Shown: positions 1 to 12,051 of the stretch, piece by piece
Layout of the letters: each line of letters opens with the position of its first letter
How positions within the stretch are numbered: position 1 is the stretch's first letter
From: Cladosporium sp. IMV 00045
Taxonomy: Eukaryota > Ascomycota > Dothideomycetes > Cladosporiales > Cladosporiaceae
Assembly (NCBI GenBank): GCA_001931905.2
Contig: MSJI02000885.1
Span: 150,218-214,217 of the forward strand
Direction: 5' to 3'
Length of the DNA: 64,000 bases
Translations under genes and position numbers: made by a program
Notes under the pieces: generated by a model
What the model was told of the DNA's origin: nothing
Databases searched by the model: none
Seen by the model: only the letters and a program-made list of their open reading frames with translations

Positions 1-574
1 AAAAAAAAAAAAAAAAAACAAAGACACCCCCTTCGGCCGCCCAATTTTTCCTCTCCTCTGGATATATTTTGAGATGAGAGAAAGCCGATGATGACCAAAT
101 TGTGGAAAAAGACATTATGCATGCAAGATTGAAAGAAAAGCAAAGAAGTAGAAAAACAAGAAAAGCACGACGAGATAGTCTCCTCTCCATCGCCATGCAG
201 ATAGCAAAAGGAAGTATGGAAGCAAACGCAGAAACAAGATCCAATGTGTGCGTGCGTTGTGTCCGGAGCGCCGACGCTTGCGTATGAAAAGTGAAGAAAG
301 CCTCGCGAAGCCGCCAAAGACGCCCACCAAAGAGAGCAGCCACCACCGACCGGCCGAGCTCGAAAGAGTTTAACTTTCGCGATACTTGAAATATCCTTGC
401 GCCGGATGGTTTTTTTTTTCTTTTACCTCCTTGTGTCACGAAAGTGTATTGAAGAATGCTGACAAGAAAGGGGCGTCGAAGAGGATCAAGAGGAGAATCC
501 ACCCTGGCGATATAACTCGACCGCGGACTGCGTACAGAATCGTTACGTCCGGCCTTGGAAAATCGCTCCGCCAG
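1..574. other. left-edge non-coding sequence
   Basis: The window opens with a run of 18 A residues. No ORF here has coding character; the only open frames are short and basic. The segment probably holds the 3' flank of the Gln-rich gene that ends at 575. Confidence 0.5.
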
Positions 575-2050
575 TCAGACGCGCGGGCCTAAGCCCAACC
601 CGCAAGGGCGCGAACGAGGCTGAGACAATTCTCCGATATGTGCTACCGGTGGCTTTTTTGGCGACTTCAATGTGAGACGTGAACATGCCAGACCGCTCAT
701 CTTTGTCTCGCCGCTGCTGCAGAGGAGCTCTGAGGTCGCGAAGTCGATCCGCTTCGTCGGTCGCTGGGGGAGTCGAGGAGTGATAGGCAGCGGAGGAGGA
801 CTGGGATTGATTCTTAGTTGGGAGCTCTTGTTTGCTGTCAAGGGAGTTGGTTTCTTGATCGATCGATCGAATAAAAACTTACGGTCCATAATCTCCTCTT
901 CCGCGACTCCCATTTGGTAATCGACCAGTCCATGCTTTTCAATGTGATCGCACAATCGAACGAGTTCCCTCCCGAGCTGTTCGAGGGCTGCGGTGTTGAT
1001 GATGGACTGCGATTCGTGCAGCGCCTGCCCGCTCTGGATCATGTCTTGCGTCAGATCGTGTTGGCGCTGCAAGGTCGCAAGCCAAGCGCGGTTGAATTCG
1101 TCCCAGAGTCGGATGCGGTCGTCATGCAATGCTTCGTCGTCTCGTGTTAGTCCTGAATTTGATTGTTAGCTATCGTTCACCAGAGACTGGTTCTTTCTCG
1201 AAGATTGCTACCTACCAAGTCCCTCGGCGCTGCCAAGTAGATATTGCGAAATTTGAAGTAACTGTTCAGGCATGTTCCTCAAATCACCTTCCCGAGCTCG
1301 TGTGAAAATCGTCCGGATCGATGTCTGGTAACGACTAAACGCCTGATCGATCGATTCCGTAGATTGCTGCGGCTGCGCTGGAGCGGGATATTGATGTTGC
1401 TGACTGTACGCCGGGTACGCGGCTGACTGCGTTGGATCGAGCATTGCATATGATTGCTGTGTTGAAGGACCAGGTTGTGCGTATGCGCTCTGCTGCGAAT
1501 ACTGCGAAGGGATTTGAGGCGCCGCGAGTTCCGTGGATGGTGCGCTAGTGGGAACGCTCTGTCCTGCAAGGTAGTATTGTGCCGTCTGTGACTCCCCAAA
1601 TTGCGAGGACAGTGTCTCAGGCGCAGCGCCAGCTCGTTGTTGTCGATAGGCCGGTACTTGCTCATAGGCTGTTTGCGTAGGCTGTTGACTTTGCTGTTGC
1701 ATACCATACATGACACCGGTCCCATACTGTTGGTATTGTTGCGACTGCTGTCGCGGCTCTTGCGGTTGGTATTCCTGACCGTACTGCTGAAGCTGGCTCG
1801 CTGGTACGTTTGTGCCTGTTGCGTACTGAACACCTTGCGAAAAGTTGTACAATTGCTGCGCATCGTGACTTGCTCGACTCGCTGCTTGCGCCGCCGACGG
1901 CGATTGCTGCATATAATTGGATTGCCTGAAGCGTTCGACAGAGCCTGGTGTTCCATAAGGCCCAGCGGTCTGAGGTGGGTTTTGCTGTGGTTGCTGCGCG
2001 GGATATGAAGTAGGCGCATACTGTCGTCGTGTTGGTTCATAATGTTCCAT
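575..2050 (-). CDS. Gln/Tyr-rich conserved fungal protein, function unknown
   Basis: Three exons on the minus strand (2050-1216, 1152-883, 834-575) give 454 residues. Intron 1 has donor GTAGGT and acceptor CAG. Intron 2 has donor GTAAGT and is only 48 nt with no stop in frame, so it could also be read through. The start is the first in-frame ATG; the open frame runs further upstream but without another ATG. The N-terminal two thirds are low-complexity Q/Y/P/S/A sequence of the kind seen in RNA-binding or transcription-associated fungal proteins. A short ordered segment follows at about residues 240-360, with a Trp-containing helix (LWDEFNRAWLATLQ) and an acidic end (GVAEEEIMD). The last exon is basic and Pro-rich. 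I recognise no named domain and assign no function. The order of the ordered segment across intron 1 is well supported because the join restores the frame exactly. Confidence 0.7.
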
Positions 2051-5000
2051 CACAGGATGGAGTGTTCTCCAGCGATCTGGCAGATCTTTGTCGTTACTCT
2101 TGAGCTGCGAGGCCGGTGAAACGGGCGGGGTATCATAGAATAAAGCCACGATTGCAATTGTTTCGACGAATCGCTTGGTGGGAGTGGTGTTGCGCAAGAA
2201 GCTTGGGTGGTTGTGAAATGACGTTGATCGTGAAGAGATTGATTATGGTACAGAACGGTCGTGTCCTTGTTGGAAAAAAATTGAATCGACCAGGAAGGCT
2301 CGCCAACCAGCGGTGGAGTGAAGGAGGGTTTTGTTTAGGCAGATTGCAAACCCGCACAGACAAGACAGAAGGACCAGCCAGATGACTTCACAAGGCTGAG
2401 AATCTCCAGGATGATGCTGTTACGCAAGCCGTATCGTGTAGAAGCCGAATGGAAAGGTGGTAGAAGCGCTGGTGCCGAAGAAATGAAGCAAGGTCCCGCC
2501 CAATGACAAAAAGGATTGAAGATTGCTGATGGCCGACAAAAGAACGACTCGAGGTCAGTCTGGAACGAATGGCAGAACGATGAAATGCCGTGCGTGCGCG
2601 GATGAAGCGAGATTGGTTTCGACCAGTGTAAGGCAGGAGATGAAGAGGGTAGAGTCGCAACAATGCTTCCAAAGAGGCACGGCGTCACAGCGCGTGTGTT
2701 TCTTGGTCAGCTCAGTCAGTCACGGCCGGAGCGCGGGGCAAGACGTGGTCGCGCGGACGTGCAATGGCTCAAACTCAGAGCAGGGAATGGGCGCCGAGAG
2801 TCGAGCGGCGCGGTGAAATGCCACGCGAGCGGAGGACTGGAGCGGCAAAAGCTCTGGCAAAGTGAGGATGATGACGGAGGGTGGTGGTGGAGGTGGTGGT
2901 GAGGGAGTCAGTGACACAATTTGGCCCGCAACGGCTGCAGGGGAACGAGGTGTCGCAAGAAGGCCGTTAGCTGGTGTAGGGCTGGGCCGACGTTTGAGGA
3001 TTGGGAGGCGTCGACCGGCTACCCGGTACTGAGGTGAGATGCGTCGGGGGGATTGATATGGGAGGAGGGAAATGAAGAAAAAGGCTTGTGGCTTGGGAAG
3101 AGACTCGGACGAGGAGGGCCGGGATGGGCGGACAGGCATGATCGCCGTCTGGCTCGTTGGTGAGGTTGTCGGAGCCCAAGACTGGCGTTGACCGCGCGCA
3201 GCAATGCGGAAAGGCGATTGCGTGGCGTGATTGGCCGAGGGAAAATGACTTGAAGAGGAGCCAAAAGGTGTAGTTTTGCGGGCGCCGGCTAGTGTACCAG
3301 GTAGAGCTCCGGGGCGGACGTGAAGAAGACTTACGGTTGGAAGATGAGACGAGCGAGAGGGAAGGTTGCGGGCAGGGACGCCTGCGAGCACCAATGGCCC
3401 AACGAGCGCGAGGGCATTGGGCTGGCGGGAAAAAGATGATACAGGCAGACAGGGCAGGATGGCAGCGGGCGTGTGCATCTGAGCCAGCGCTATGCCGTGC
3501 GGTGGTGCTACAGCGAGGTGTGTGGGCATGGCATGGATGTTACGGGTTGCATGACAAGAAAAGCGCAGCGTGTCAGGCAAGGTGGAGACGGCAAAGATCG
3601 AAGCAGTGCTTGGGCCCCACACGGGAAAGAGTCGACTAGAGTTTTTAGAGGCAAAGGTTACTTGTCACTTGCCTCTGGCTGTGCGAGCGCGGTTCAGCGT
3701 TCAGCTCTATTCTTTGGGAAGAGAAGCGAAAAGAGGCGTCGGGTAGTGCCATGGCTTTGCAGGAAGTCTGGCTGTTCCCGTGGTGTATGTTGCACGTGGT
3801 TGGCGTGTGGGAAGAAGTAGGGTGCAACGGTCATTGATAGGGCAAGGAGAGACATTCGGAGCCTATGCAGGTGGCATATGATATGATGATGATGATGAGA
3901 GAAAGGCAGACGATGACCCTGCCGGACTCGTAGGGAGATTGACCTGACAGGCGCAGTAGTATGCATGGACAGACAAGCAGAACATTATTGCTGCTGCTAG
4001 TGAGTGCCGGGCTGCGAGGCAAAGGCAAGGGCCCGGCAGGCGGAGGGTCGAGCTGCTTGATGTGTATGGAGGAGAGCAGTCGAAGGAGAAACGGACCTAC
4101 ATACATATGCAGTGGCGGTTGCTCGCAGTAGTTCCTTTTTATTCGTGGCAAGGGGATGGGGTACCTGCAGTAGCATGACCTGGGATGGCCGACGCCCCCA
4201 GATGTGAGTGAGGTGTCCAGGTGGAGCGCCACACGTGCCTGTGCGTGTGAGGTGCAGCAGTCAACGGTCACAAGATCGGCGTGTATCTGCGTACCCTGGT
4301 GCCTGCCTTGTCTCTCTCGCTGACCCTATATCGCCCAGTCGCTTTGTTTCTCCATGGCGAGTCGTGAAGTTTTGTTGGTGGTGTAGGTTCGTCGCTTGTG
4401 TGTAGGTTGGGCGATGACTAGCTCGAACGATCTGGCTATGTTGCCGAGAGCATCTTGATCGTGTGCTTTCTTGCTGCGACTAGACCTCAGATCTATGACG
4501 ACGATCCAGATATGGCAGAGTATTGGGTAGACTATATTATCAACCACGGTTGAAGCGCGCGCGCGCAAGACGTGCACCGTCCCGAGACAATCGCGATACA
4601 TGACGTGCCCTTCCTCGCCTGCCTGTCCTGTGCTTTTCTTCCAGAAAAAGTCGAAACACGCTTCATTTCCGAATTCCCGGGCACCACGCCGCCGCCCAAC
4701 GGCCCTCGCTGCCCAGCTTGGACTCTCTTGAGTCTTGACTGCGTCCGAGAGCGAGGCTGCGTCCGTGATACGCACTTATCAAGCCAAAACCGCCCAACTC
4801 TGAGTCCTGACGCCAAGCTAGGGTATCGGCAGATCCGGTGAGACTCTCTGAACAATCCCTCCATCATCGGCCGTTGTCTGTCTTCTCGGCCGTTGATCTG
4901 GTCGCGCGCCTTGAAATGCTAGGCTAGGAGGTACTTTCAACGTTGATGCCCAGCTGCTGCTGATCGCGACGACATCACTTCTTCCCACCAGGCTGTCATG

Positions 5001-6537
5001 ACTAAGGACACCTACATGTATCCATGCGCCCAAAGATCGACCCCAAGCGAGTGCAGATCGGGCAATCAATCTGGCAAAAAAGAGACGTGTGGGTGTGTGC
5101 GCCGACACTACTTTACTGCTAACTATACCACACTCCCGCATATGCCCAATGGCTGCCCGAACAAAGCAAATCCTCACCCAAGAGCGACATGCACATACGC
5201 AAAGGAGTATAGTTCAGCATTCCTTCGCCTTCTCTGCCTCAATCAACTTCAGGCTCTAGAATGCTCAAGCGTCCATTCTATCTCCGGCGACTGGAGGATC
5301 AATCCATCACAAACCAGCCTCCAGAGCAATCCATCCCAAGCCCCCCTCCACCTCGTCTCACAATGCACGCCAACAGCCGCCACAGACGCCAACCCCAGCC
5401 CTTCTCGAAGCATATCTTAATTTCGTTTTACCTGATTCCTTCCAATGCTATTACGACTACTGCGACTCGTAAAACAAAGGCATCGAACTCTAGGACCCAG
5501 ATACAAGGCTGAAGCGGCAACCCGTGTCCCCTCTCATTTATCACCCCCAGCCACCTCGAAAACTTGCGCACGCAAGGGTCGTACTGTGCACGTATTACTT
5601 TACTCTTGCGATTAGTAGCATCATCACTATTGCTACCCATTCCGCACTCGCATCGAGTCAGTCAATCGTTGCAGTCAGGCATCAAGCGGAACCTGCCATC
5701 GACCACAATAACAACAAAAGGCGGAAAAGTCACTTCTCGCCCGCATGACCGCGGAAATCACAGCACAAAAGCACCTTCCAGCCTTGCCCTCCCCCATCCT
5801 CATGCACCAACAGGCATCATAACACGCTCGTTCCCTGCTACTCCCGCGGGCTGATGCGCAGCCACGGGGCATTGCGGCACCGCGGCGCTTTGATTGTTGT
5901 CGTCAACAAATGGCACCTCCCGCGCACTTCGTTCGGACAATCATCATGTCAGGAACATGCATCTCGCACTACTACTACTGTGTCATGGTCAAGCGCTCAG
6001 ACACGTACACACGCGCGTGCGTGTGCTTGCCTTCCAGAATGATCTATAGGCGTCCTTCCTTTCGCGCGCGCGGCATGTCTTCCCTGTCTCTTTTTCCCAT
6101 TTTCCCGCCGTCTCTCTGTTTGATTCCCTTCAACGCCAGTGACAGGGATTCTTACTGGTGGATCAATCTCGCGCGCGCGAATGCTGTTGAGCAAATGCAA
6201 TCGACATGGGAAGGATTGCGGCAAGTAGAGAACGCTTAGATTGTCTATACGAGGTAGGACGGGAAATGGAGGCGAGGCTCGTCTCCTTGGTTTGATACCT
6301 AAAACCATGACGACGATCAAAACAAACGGTCACTTTCAACCCGGCATCGGCTGATAAGCGCCGGAAGAAACATGGCAATCCCGTCCGCGCGCGCGAGCGC
6401 GGCTCTACAGCATGTCGTGGCACCTGCCTACCTAGGTAGGTAGGTAGGTAGGTAGGTACTTTGTACTTTTCAGCAGTAGTAGGTGCCCAAAATCTTTCCT
6501 CGTCGCAGACCGGTCGAAAAGCCAAGTCTGACAGGGT
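2051..6537. other. long non-coding stretch between two minus-strand genes
   Basis: About 4.5 kb without a convincing gene. It holds scattered short ORFs in all frames, a GGT/GGA-rich patch near 2877-2900, a GATGAT run near 3885, GCGCGC runs near 4557 and 6063, and a TAGG microsatellite at 6433-6458. The longest open frame (minus, 2720-3622) looks like a chance GC-rich ORF. The first part probably carries the promoter and leader of the Gln-rich gene. Confidence 0.5.
6433..6458. repeat. TAGG tetranucleotide microsatellite
   Basis: Just over six uninterrupted TAGG units, preceded by CCTACC so that a short palindrome forms at the left edge. It lies about 80 bp beyond the stop codon of the PIG-A homologue, probably in its 3' flank. 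Confidence 0.9.
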
Positions 6538-8369
6538 CTAGCCGGCGCCCAACCCTAGCCCGGCAGCGGCATGCTCCCTCCTGCCATTACTGCGCATGCC
6601 GCTGCTGTTGTGGGATTGATGCCTGACGGCGACGGCAGTCGTGTAACCTTCGACCTCAGTCTCCGTCTCCGCGTCGCCGCGCAGCAGTGCGGAAGAATCC
6701 TTCTGCGCGACGGCGGGCCAGGGCTTGCACATGTCTATCTTGTGCCGCGGGTACGTGAGCTCGAGGAAGCAGTAGATCAGGTAGTCGATCACGACGACGA
6801 TGACGAACAGCTTGCCGGCCCAAATTCCACAGCCGAAATACCTCTTGAGCCGGTCGATCAGCGCGAAGGACTGCGTCGTCGTCGGCTGTCCGTAGTTCTC
6901 CCACTCGCTGTTGTAGTATTCGGAATTATCCTCCGCGCTGGACGAGCCGGTGATCAGGTCGTAGACGCGCTCCGTGCGTCGCGCGATGTCCGCCCACGAG
7001 TACATCATCTTCACCTGGTCGTGGAAGCGGTCGCGGCGCACCGCTTTGGTCGTGAGGAGCCCGACGGCTTCCGTCACGCCGCGGATCACGTCTTGCACTT
7101 CCGGCAGCACGAAGACGGTCATGTTGCCGGGCAGGACTTCGGGCACACCGCCGACGCGGGTCGCGACCACCATTAGGCCGCAGCAGGCTGCTTCGACTAG
7201 CACTGTGCCGAAGGCTTCTGTCAGGCTGGTCGAGAGGAGCATGTGGCCTCGAACCATCACGTCGCGCACTTCTTCGTGCCTGATGCTGCCCAAGAGAACC
7301 ACGCGGGACTGCCCGTTGGGCATGTACACTAGCTGCTGGGGGAGGGAGTCCAGGGTCTGTTCGAGATCAATGGCTTTGGGTCCGCTGCCTGCGATGATGA
7401 AGCGGAGGTTCTGATGGCGTCTTAGGAGTAATGGCAGGGCACTGATGAGGAGGTCCGTTCCCTTGTTGTAGAATAGACGGGATATCACGACGATCGTGAT
7501 GGGGTCCCCGGGTCCGATGGGTTGGCTTGGGTCGGGCGGAGGTGGCAGTAGCAGTCCTTTGTCTCCGTAGAGCTGTGGTGCCTTGACTTCGTGGGGTTGT
7601 AAGGGGCGGAAGTTGCTCGCCACTACGGCGTTTGGAATTACTGAGACACTCAGTGGGTTCAAGCTTGCTCTCAGCGTCGTGTTCTCCTTGCTTCATGATG
7701 TTAGCTATATCTCTGACTTGCTGGCCTGGCGGTTCAAACCTACCAAGTATGCGAAACGCAGACAACATGGTCGACATCACTCAGAGAGAACTTCAGCAGC
7801 TTGTTCGCCATGATACTAGCAGCATCGCTGAAGCCAAAAAGTGAATGATCCGTGAAGACAGTCCGTAAGCCCATCGTTCGCGCGTGCAAAATGCCCTCGT
7901 GGCATAGATTGCTGAGAGATGCATGACCATGGACAATTTGTATTTGCTCCCGGATGAAGATTTGTCGGAGCAAAGGGAATGAACTGAATACAGTCGGGAA
8001 TGTCGTGCTCCGGTAGACAACCCAGTGTGGAAGATGGTAGACTTTCACTCGATTTGTGAGGTACCGGATCCCCGTCCGCACGGGAGAGTCGTAGGCGTGT
8101 GTTATGATGATGACACGATGTCCGCGATCGATCAATTTCTGGGAAAATTGTCAGCTGTCGCTACACTTGATTTGATGGCTTCATTTGTGAAGCAAAGCGG
8201 GATTGGATAGCCCCACAGACACGTACAGATGACAGCTGGTAGATGTGACTTTCAACACCTCCTGGTTGGGGGTAGAAGAAATCAGAGATCATTCTATTGT
8301 AGTTAGCCTCCTACTAAGGAACATTGCCATGATCTTCTTCGACTTGACATACGCGATGTTGTACGGCAT
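6538..8369 (-). CDS. gpi3: PIG-A/Gpi3, catalytic subunit of GPI-GlcNAc transferase
   Basis: Four exons (8369-8353, 8293-8227, 8138-7744, 7690-6538) join to 543 residues. The enzyme moves GlcNAc from UDP-GlcNAc to phosphatidylinositol on the cytosolic ER face, the first step of GPI-anchor synthesis, in a complex with other GPI proteins. The N-terminus reads [20 protein letters not shown], the family hallmark, and needs the 17-nt first exon. A GT4 glycosyltransferase domain follows, with [12 protein letters not shown] near residue 230 and the E-x7-E motif as Glu318 and Glu326 ([11 protein letters not shown]). One membrane helix sits at about 453-470, followed by a Ser/Gly-rich tail, which matches the known single-span topology. 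Upstream of the ATG the frame closes within about 60 nt, so the start is firm. Intron donors are GTATGT, GTACGT and GTAGGT. It is divergent from dbp6 across 348 bp. Confidence 0.95.
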
Positions 8370-8717
8370 TGTGGTGGTGGTGGTAGCGGCGCCTCGTAGG
8401 CGCTCATCCGTAGGCACTTCAGCGCATGCTGGTGGCAATAGCAGTTACGCGTCGAGTTGTCTCTATAGACAGGATCCAAAAACAATTGCAATGCTCAGTC
8501 CTAGTTACGATGTATTTCCCGATGCCTCCTGAGAAACGACCATCGATGAAGGCTGGGGTTGTTTATCGATGTCCGCTTGGCATCTCCGCCGAATCTCCGA
8601 CGAGCTTTCCCAAGTTCATCACATGAAAGAAAGTCTGCGGGGAGAGAGAATGCTCGCTGCCAGGCTTTGTGAGAGAAAATCATACCACCCATTCGCAAAA
8701 CTGCACATTGACCGGCC
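8370..8717. promoter_or_regulatory. divergent intergenic region between gpi3 and dbp6
   Basis: The 348 bp separating the two start codons must hold both promoters and leaders. I see no canonical TATA box. The arrangement of two housekeeping genes head-to-head suggests a shared bidirectional promoter, which is inference. Confidence 0.45.
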
Positions 8718-11588
8718 ATGGCGCCTTTGTACAATCGCTATGTGCCACCGAAACCTTTGGCATTGGCTGCAGCACCTCAGGTAGTCAGTGCGCCTCCAGC
8801 ACCAACACCTGCCTCACCGGAAGCCGACAAAAAGCGCAAGCGAGAGCGCAGCGAAGAGCAAAAAGCTGAACGTAAAGCGAAAAAGCTGCGCAATAAGAAT
8901 GACGACGAGATAGCACCAATTGAACCATCGGTACCTGTACAGCCTCTAGAGCTGCTCGCCGAGATCGAAAACCCTCCGACAACCACAGCTCCCAAGCCTC
9001 AGAGCGAGTTTGCGCATATCACGAACAACAAAAAGAGACATAAACTGGAAAAGGAAGCAAGGAAAGCTCGAAAAGAAGCTACAAAGAATGGCGACGACAA
9101 CGAATCTGCTGGGACTGGTAATGCGCAGGCCGAAGAGGACGGCGCAATTGCGCGTGCTCTGGGTCAGAGTGCATCAAACGACATACCCAGGACAGAGAAA
9201 GCCGCCGAGGATGGCAAAATGGAGGATGTGACAACAGGAGATTCATCGAAGCGGAAAAAGAGACGGAAAGATGCTAGTCCGGATCAGCCAACGGATGCGC
9301 CTGCGCAAAACCTTGTTGAGAGCAATGGAGCAGGAAATCAAGACGAGATCATGATCGACGCGGCAAATGAGGAAGTTGAGAGTGCCCAACCAAAGAAGCG
9401 CCGTCACAAATTGGAAGGAGTTTTGCAAGATGCGCAAGAACCGGAAGTGAGGAAAAGTGCTGTCGAGATTGAAGAGGACCACCTCAAGAATTATGCTGGC
9501 GTCATGGGCAAATTCCAGAAAGCTAGACAATTGGCTGAGAAAAAGGAAGCTGAGAAGCCAACGGACGTAGGGGTGGAAGCCGAGCCAGAAGTCCAAAAGA
9601 GAGATCTTGCGCCATTTCCACAGCCTGTCAACGAACCAAAGGAGTTTAAGCCAGCATTTTCTGCTCTGCCGTCCTGGCTGGCCGAGCCCACAACAATCTC
9701 GGACGACGTGAAAGCATCATTCGCCGATTTGGGTCTTCCAGAGAGCACCGTCAAGCATCTTTCCGACTTGTCCTTCCGCAACGCTTTACCAGTTCAGCAG
9801 GCTCTCATCCCTTTGCTCCTTCAGCCCGGCACTAAGGGATCGAAATTCTTGTCAGGAACCGAAAGCGTGCTGCCAGACGTCGCAGTCAGCGCTGCGACAG
9901 GAAGTGGCAAAACGATCGCGTACTTGCTGCCTATGATTGAGGCTTTGAAGAAGAGTCCAGGTTCACATGAAAGACTACGAGGACTGGTTGTGGTTCCTAC
10001 AAGAGAACTTGTTATGCAGGTTGCAGCAGTAGCCGAAAGCTTAGCAAAAGGCAGCAATCTGAAGGTGGGCATTTCAAGTGGCGCTGGCAGGTTCAAGGAC
10101 GAGCAGCAAAGACTCGTACACACCGGTCGGCGATACGACCCTCACGCATATGCCGAGTTGATGCGAAAGGCGCAACGCAAAGATAACCCTCCGCCAATCG
10201 ATAGCGAGGACTTTGATGCATACGCCGAGGAATTGGAGCAATGGACTGAACGCGATGATCAGGAAATTCAAGACGTGCTGCACGGTCTTGTAGATCACGT
10301 TTCGACGCACACTTCGGCTGTCGATCTACTTGTGTGCACTCCTGGTCGTCTTCTCGAGCACTTGGGATCCACTCTTGGCTTTAGCATCGCATCAGTCAGC
10401 TGGGTCGTTATCGATGAAGCGGACAAGCTATTGGATCAACAGTACGATGGCTTTTTGCAGCGACTGGACGAGGAATTGACAAAACAACGCCCCGAGGAGG
10501 AGCAAGATGCCCGTGAGAAGTACCTTCGGTCAGCCGGCTTGTGGGACGACCGTTTTGAGAGACAGGTCAGGAAGGTTGTTCTGAGTGCTACCATGACCAG
10601 AGACATCTCGAAGCTCACCGCTTTGAAACTGAAGCGACCTCAGCTGGTGGTTGTTCAGGGAGCGGAACAGCAAGATGGCCTTGATGCATCTGCAGGAGCC
10701 AGTACCGTAAACGATACGGATATGGTGAACGGGGATACTGGAGCTTTCGAGATCCCACCTACATTGAAAGAATACTGTGTGCCTGTGGGAGATGGAGGCG
10801 AGAAGCCCCTGCAACTACTTGAGTTGCTGCGATCAAGAGTGTTAGTCGTCCAATCTCCAAGCAAGCCGAAACAAGCAAAGAAGGTGGAAGAGGAATCTGA
10901 CTCGGACTCGGACTCTGATTCTGATTCTTCATCAGAAGACAGCAGCTCATCCGACGAGTCGGGTAGCGATGACTCTTCGTCTTCCTCAGACGATAGCAGC
11001 GATTCGGATTCGGACGACGACGATTCTTCCAGCGATGAATCCGATGCGTCTGCCATGAAAAAGAGCACCGCAACTGCTACCAAGTCCTCAGCCCCCACTG
11101 TCCTCATCTTCACATCCAGCACCGAGTCCGCCGCTCGTCTATCCCACCTCTTGCGCAATCTCCGCCCAGATTGGTCCGAATTCATCACAACACTCACTAA
11201 AGTAACCAACAATACCACCCACCGCGCTTCCAAACCAACCGACCCCGTCATCACGATCTCCACCGATCGCGCAGGCCGTGGTCTCGACACTCTGTCCGGC
11301 CGCCGCATCACGCACGTCTTGCAGTACGACGTCCCCCGCGCTCTGACAGCCTACGTCCACCGCGTCGGCAGAACCGCACGTGCTGGGGCCAGTGGTGAGG
11401 CTTGGACTCTGTACTCTGATCGTGAAGCGAGATGGTTCGTGAATGAGATCATGAGAGCTGGGAATGTGAGGAGATCTGAGCCGATTGAGAGGGTGAGATT
11501 CCAGGTCCTGGACGAGGGGCTGAAGGATACTTTCGCGGAGGTGTTGGCGGGTATGAGGGAGACTGTGTTTGGGGCTGGTGCTAAGTAG
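8718..11588 (+). CDS. dbp6: Dbp6-type DEAD-box RNA helicase (60S ribosome assembly)
   Basis: One uninterrupted 956-residue frame. Yeast Dbp6 is a nucleolar ATPase needed for early 60S subunit maturation. Visible motifs are AATGSGKT (392-399, Walker A), PTRELVMQV (Ia), TPGRLLEHL, the exact DEAD box at 566-569, SAT at 623-625, and HRVGRTARAG from 881 (motif VI). The first 300 residues are Lys/Glu-rich with several KKRKK-like stretches, as expected for nucleolar entry. Between the two RecA lobes, at about 722-777, is a nearly pure Ser/Asp/Glu insert, longer than in most DEAD-box proteins. The N-terminus MAPLYNRYVPPK is typical of filamentous-fungal Dbp6, and the ATG has a good context (GCCATGG). 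It is longer than the yeast protein because of the N-terminal extension and the acidic insert. Confidence 0.93.
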   Translation: MAPLYNRYVPPKPLALAAAPQVVSAPPAPTPASPEADKKRKRERSEEQKAERKAKKLRNKNDDEIAPIEPSVPVQPLELLAEIENPPTTTAPKPQSEFAHITNNKKRHKLEKEARKARKEATKNGDDNESAGTGNAQAEEDGAIARALGQSASNDIPRTEKAAEDGKMEDVTTGDSSKRKKRRKDASPDQPTDAPAQNLVESNGAGNQDEIMIDAANEEVESAQPKKRRHKLEGVLQDAQEPEVRKSAVEIEEDHLKNYAGVMGKFQKARQLAEKKEAEKPTDVGVEAEPEVQKRDLAPFPQPVNEPKEFKPAFSALPSWLAEPTTISDDVKASFADLGLPESTVKHLSDLSFRNALPVQQALIPLLLQPGTKGSKFLSGTESVLPDVAVSAATGSGKTIAYLLPMIEALKKSPGSHERLRGLVVVPTRELVMQVAAVAESLAKGSNLKVGISSGAGRFKDEQQRLVHTGRRYDPHAYAELMRKAQRKDNPPPIDSEDFDAYAEELEQWTERDDQEIQDVLHGLVDHVSTHTSAVDLLVCTPGRLLEHLGSTLGFSIASVSWVVIDEADKLLDQQYDGFLQRLDEELTKQRPEEEQDAREKYLRSAGLWDDRFERQVRKVVLSATMTRDISKLTALKLKRPQLVVVQGAEQQDGLDASAGASTVNDTDMVNGDTGAFEIPPTLKEYCVPVGDGGEKPLQLLELLRSRVLVVQSPSKPKQAKKVEEESDSDSDSDSDSSSEDSSSSDESGSDDSSSSSDDSSDSDSDDDDSSSDESDASAMKKSTATATKSSAPTVLIFTSSTESAARLSHLLRNLRPDWSEFITTLTKVTNNTTHRASKPTDPVITISTDRAGRGLDTLSGRRITHVLQYDVPRALTAYVHRVGRTARAGASGEAWTLYSDREARWFVNEIMRAGNVRRSEPIERVRFQVLDEGLKDTFAEVLAGMRETVFGAGAK

Positions 11589-12051
11589 AGGCATGTAGAG
11601 ATAATTTAAAGAGGCTTGTGCCCTGTCTTGTAAGATCATATTGCGCTTCAGCAGATTTATATTACTACCCGAGTATCGATTTGGATCATGGGATCTGTCT
11701 TGCTATGTGGATAAAAGAGAAAGTATCCGCTTTGCTAATCAATACTTTTCATTATAAGCACGATCTCATTTCAATAATCCAAGTGGTCAAAAAGGAATAA
11801 GGATATGAAGTCGCGATCGACGGTATCAAATCCGTTCTTTCCACTGCCGTTCCCAAAGCTGCAAGCCGCCATACCCGTGGATAAACGTTCATCCACAACG
11901 TCACTTCGTAAAGCGTAGGTGGTAGGCCTACGTGTACTTGGAGGTAACATGGCAAATTCACTTTCGACTGCCATCGACAATAGCTTGAGAAGTGTCACTG
12001 TCTGAAGCAGGTTCGTTGGTTTATCGCAAATTTATATATTCACCGCCCAAG
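11589..12051. other. short intergenic region
   Basis: Holds the 3' flank of dbp6 and the leader of the small gene at 12052. No coding ORF or repeat stands out. Confidence 0.5.

Noticed and set aside
2720..3622. 300-codon open frame on the minus strand
   Set aside because: Pro/Ser/Arg-rich, no domain, no intron signals, overlapping open frames on both strands, and GC-rich sequence that rarely forms stops by chance.
5460..5530. tRNA-like GTTCGATG on the minus strand
   Set aside because: No matching T-arm stem or acceptor stem around it; elsewhere in the window I also found no B-box with a fitting A-box.
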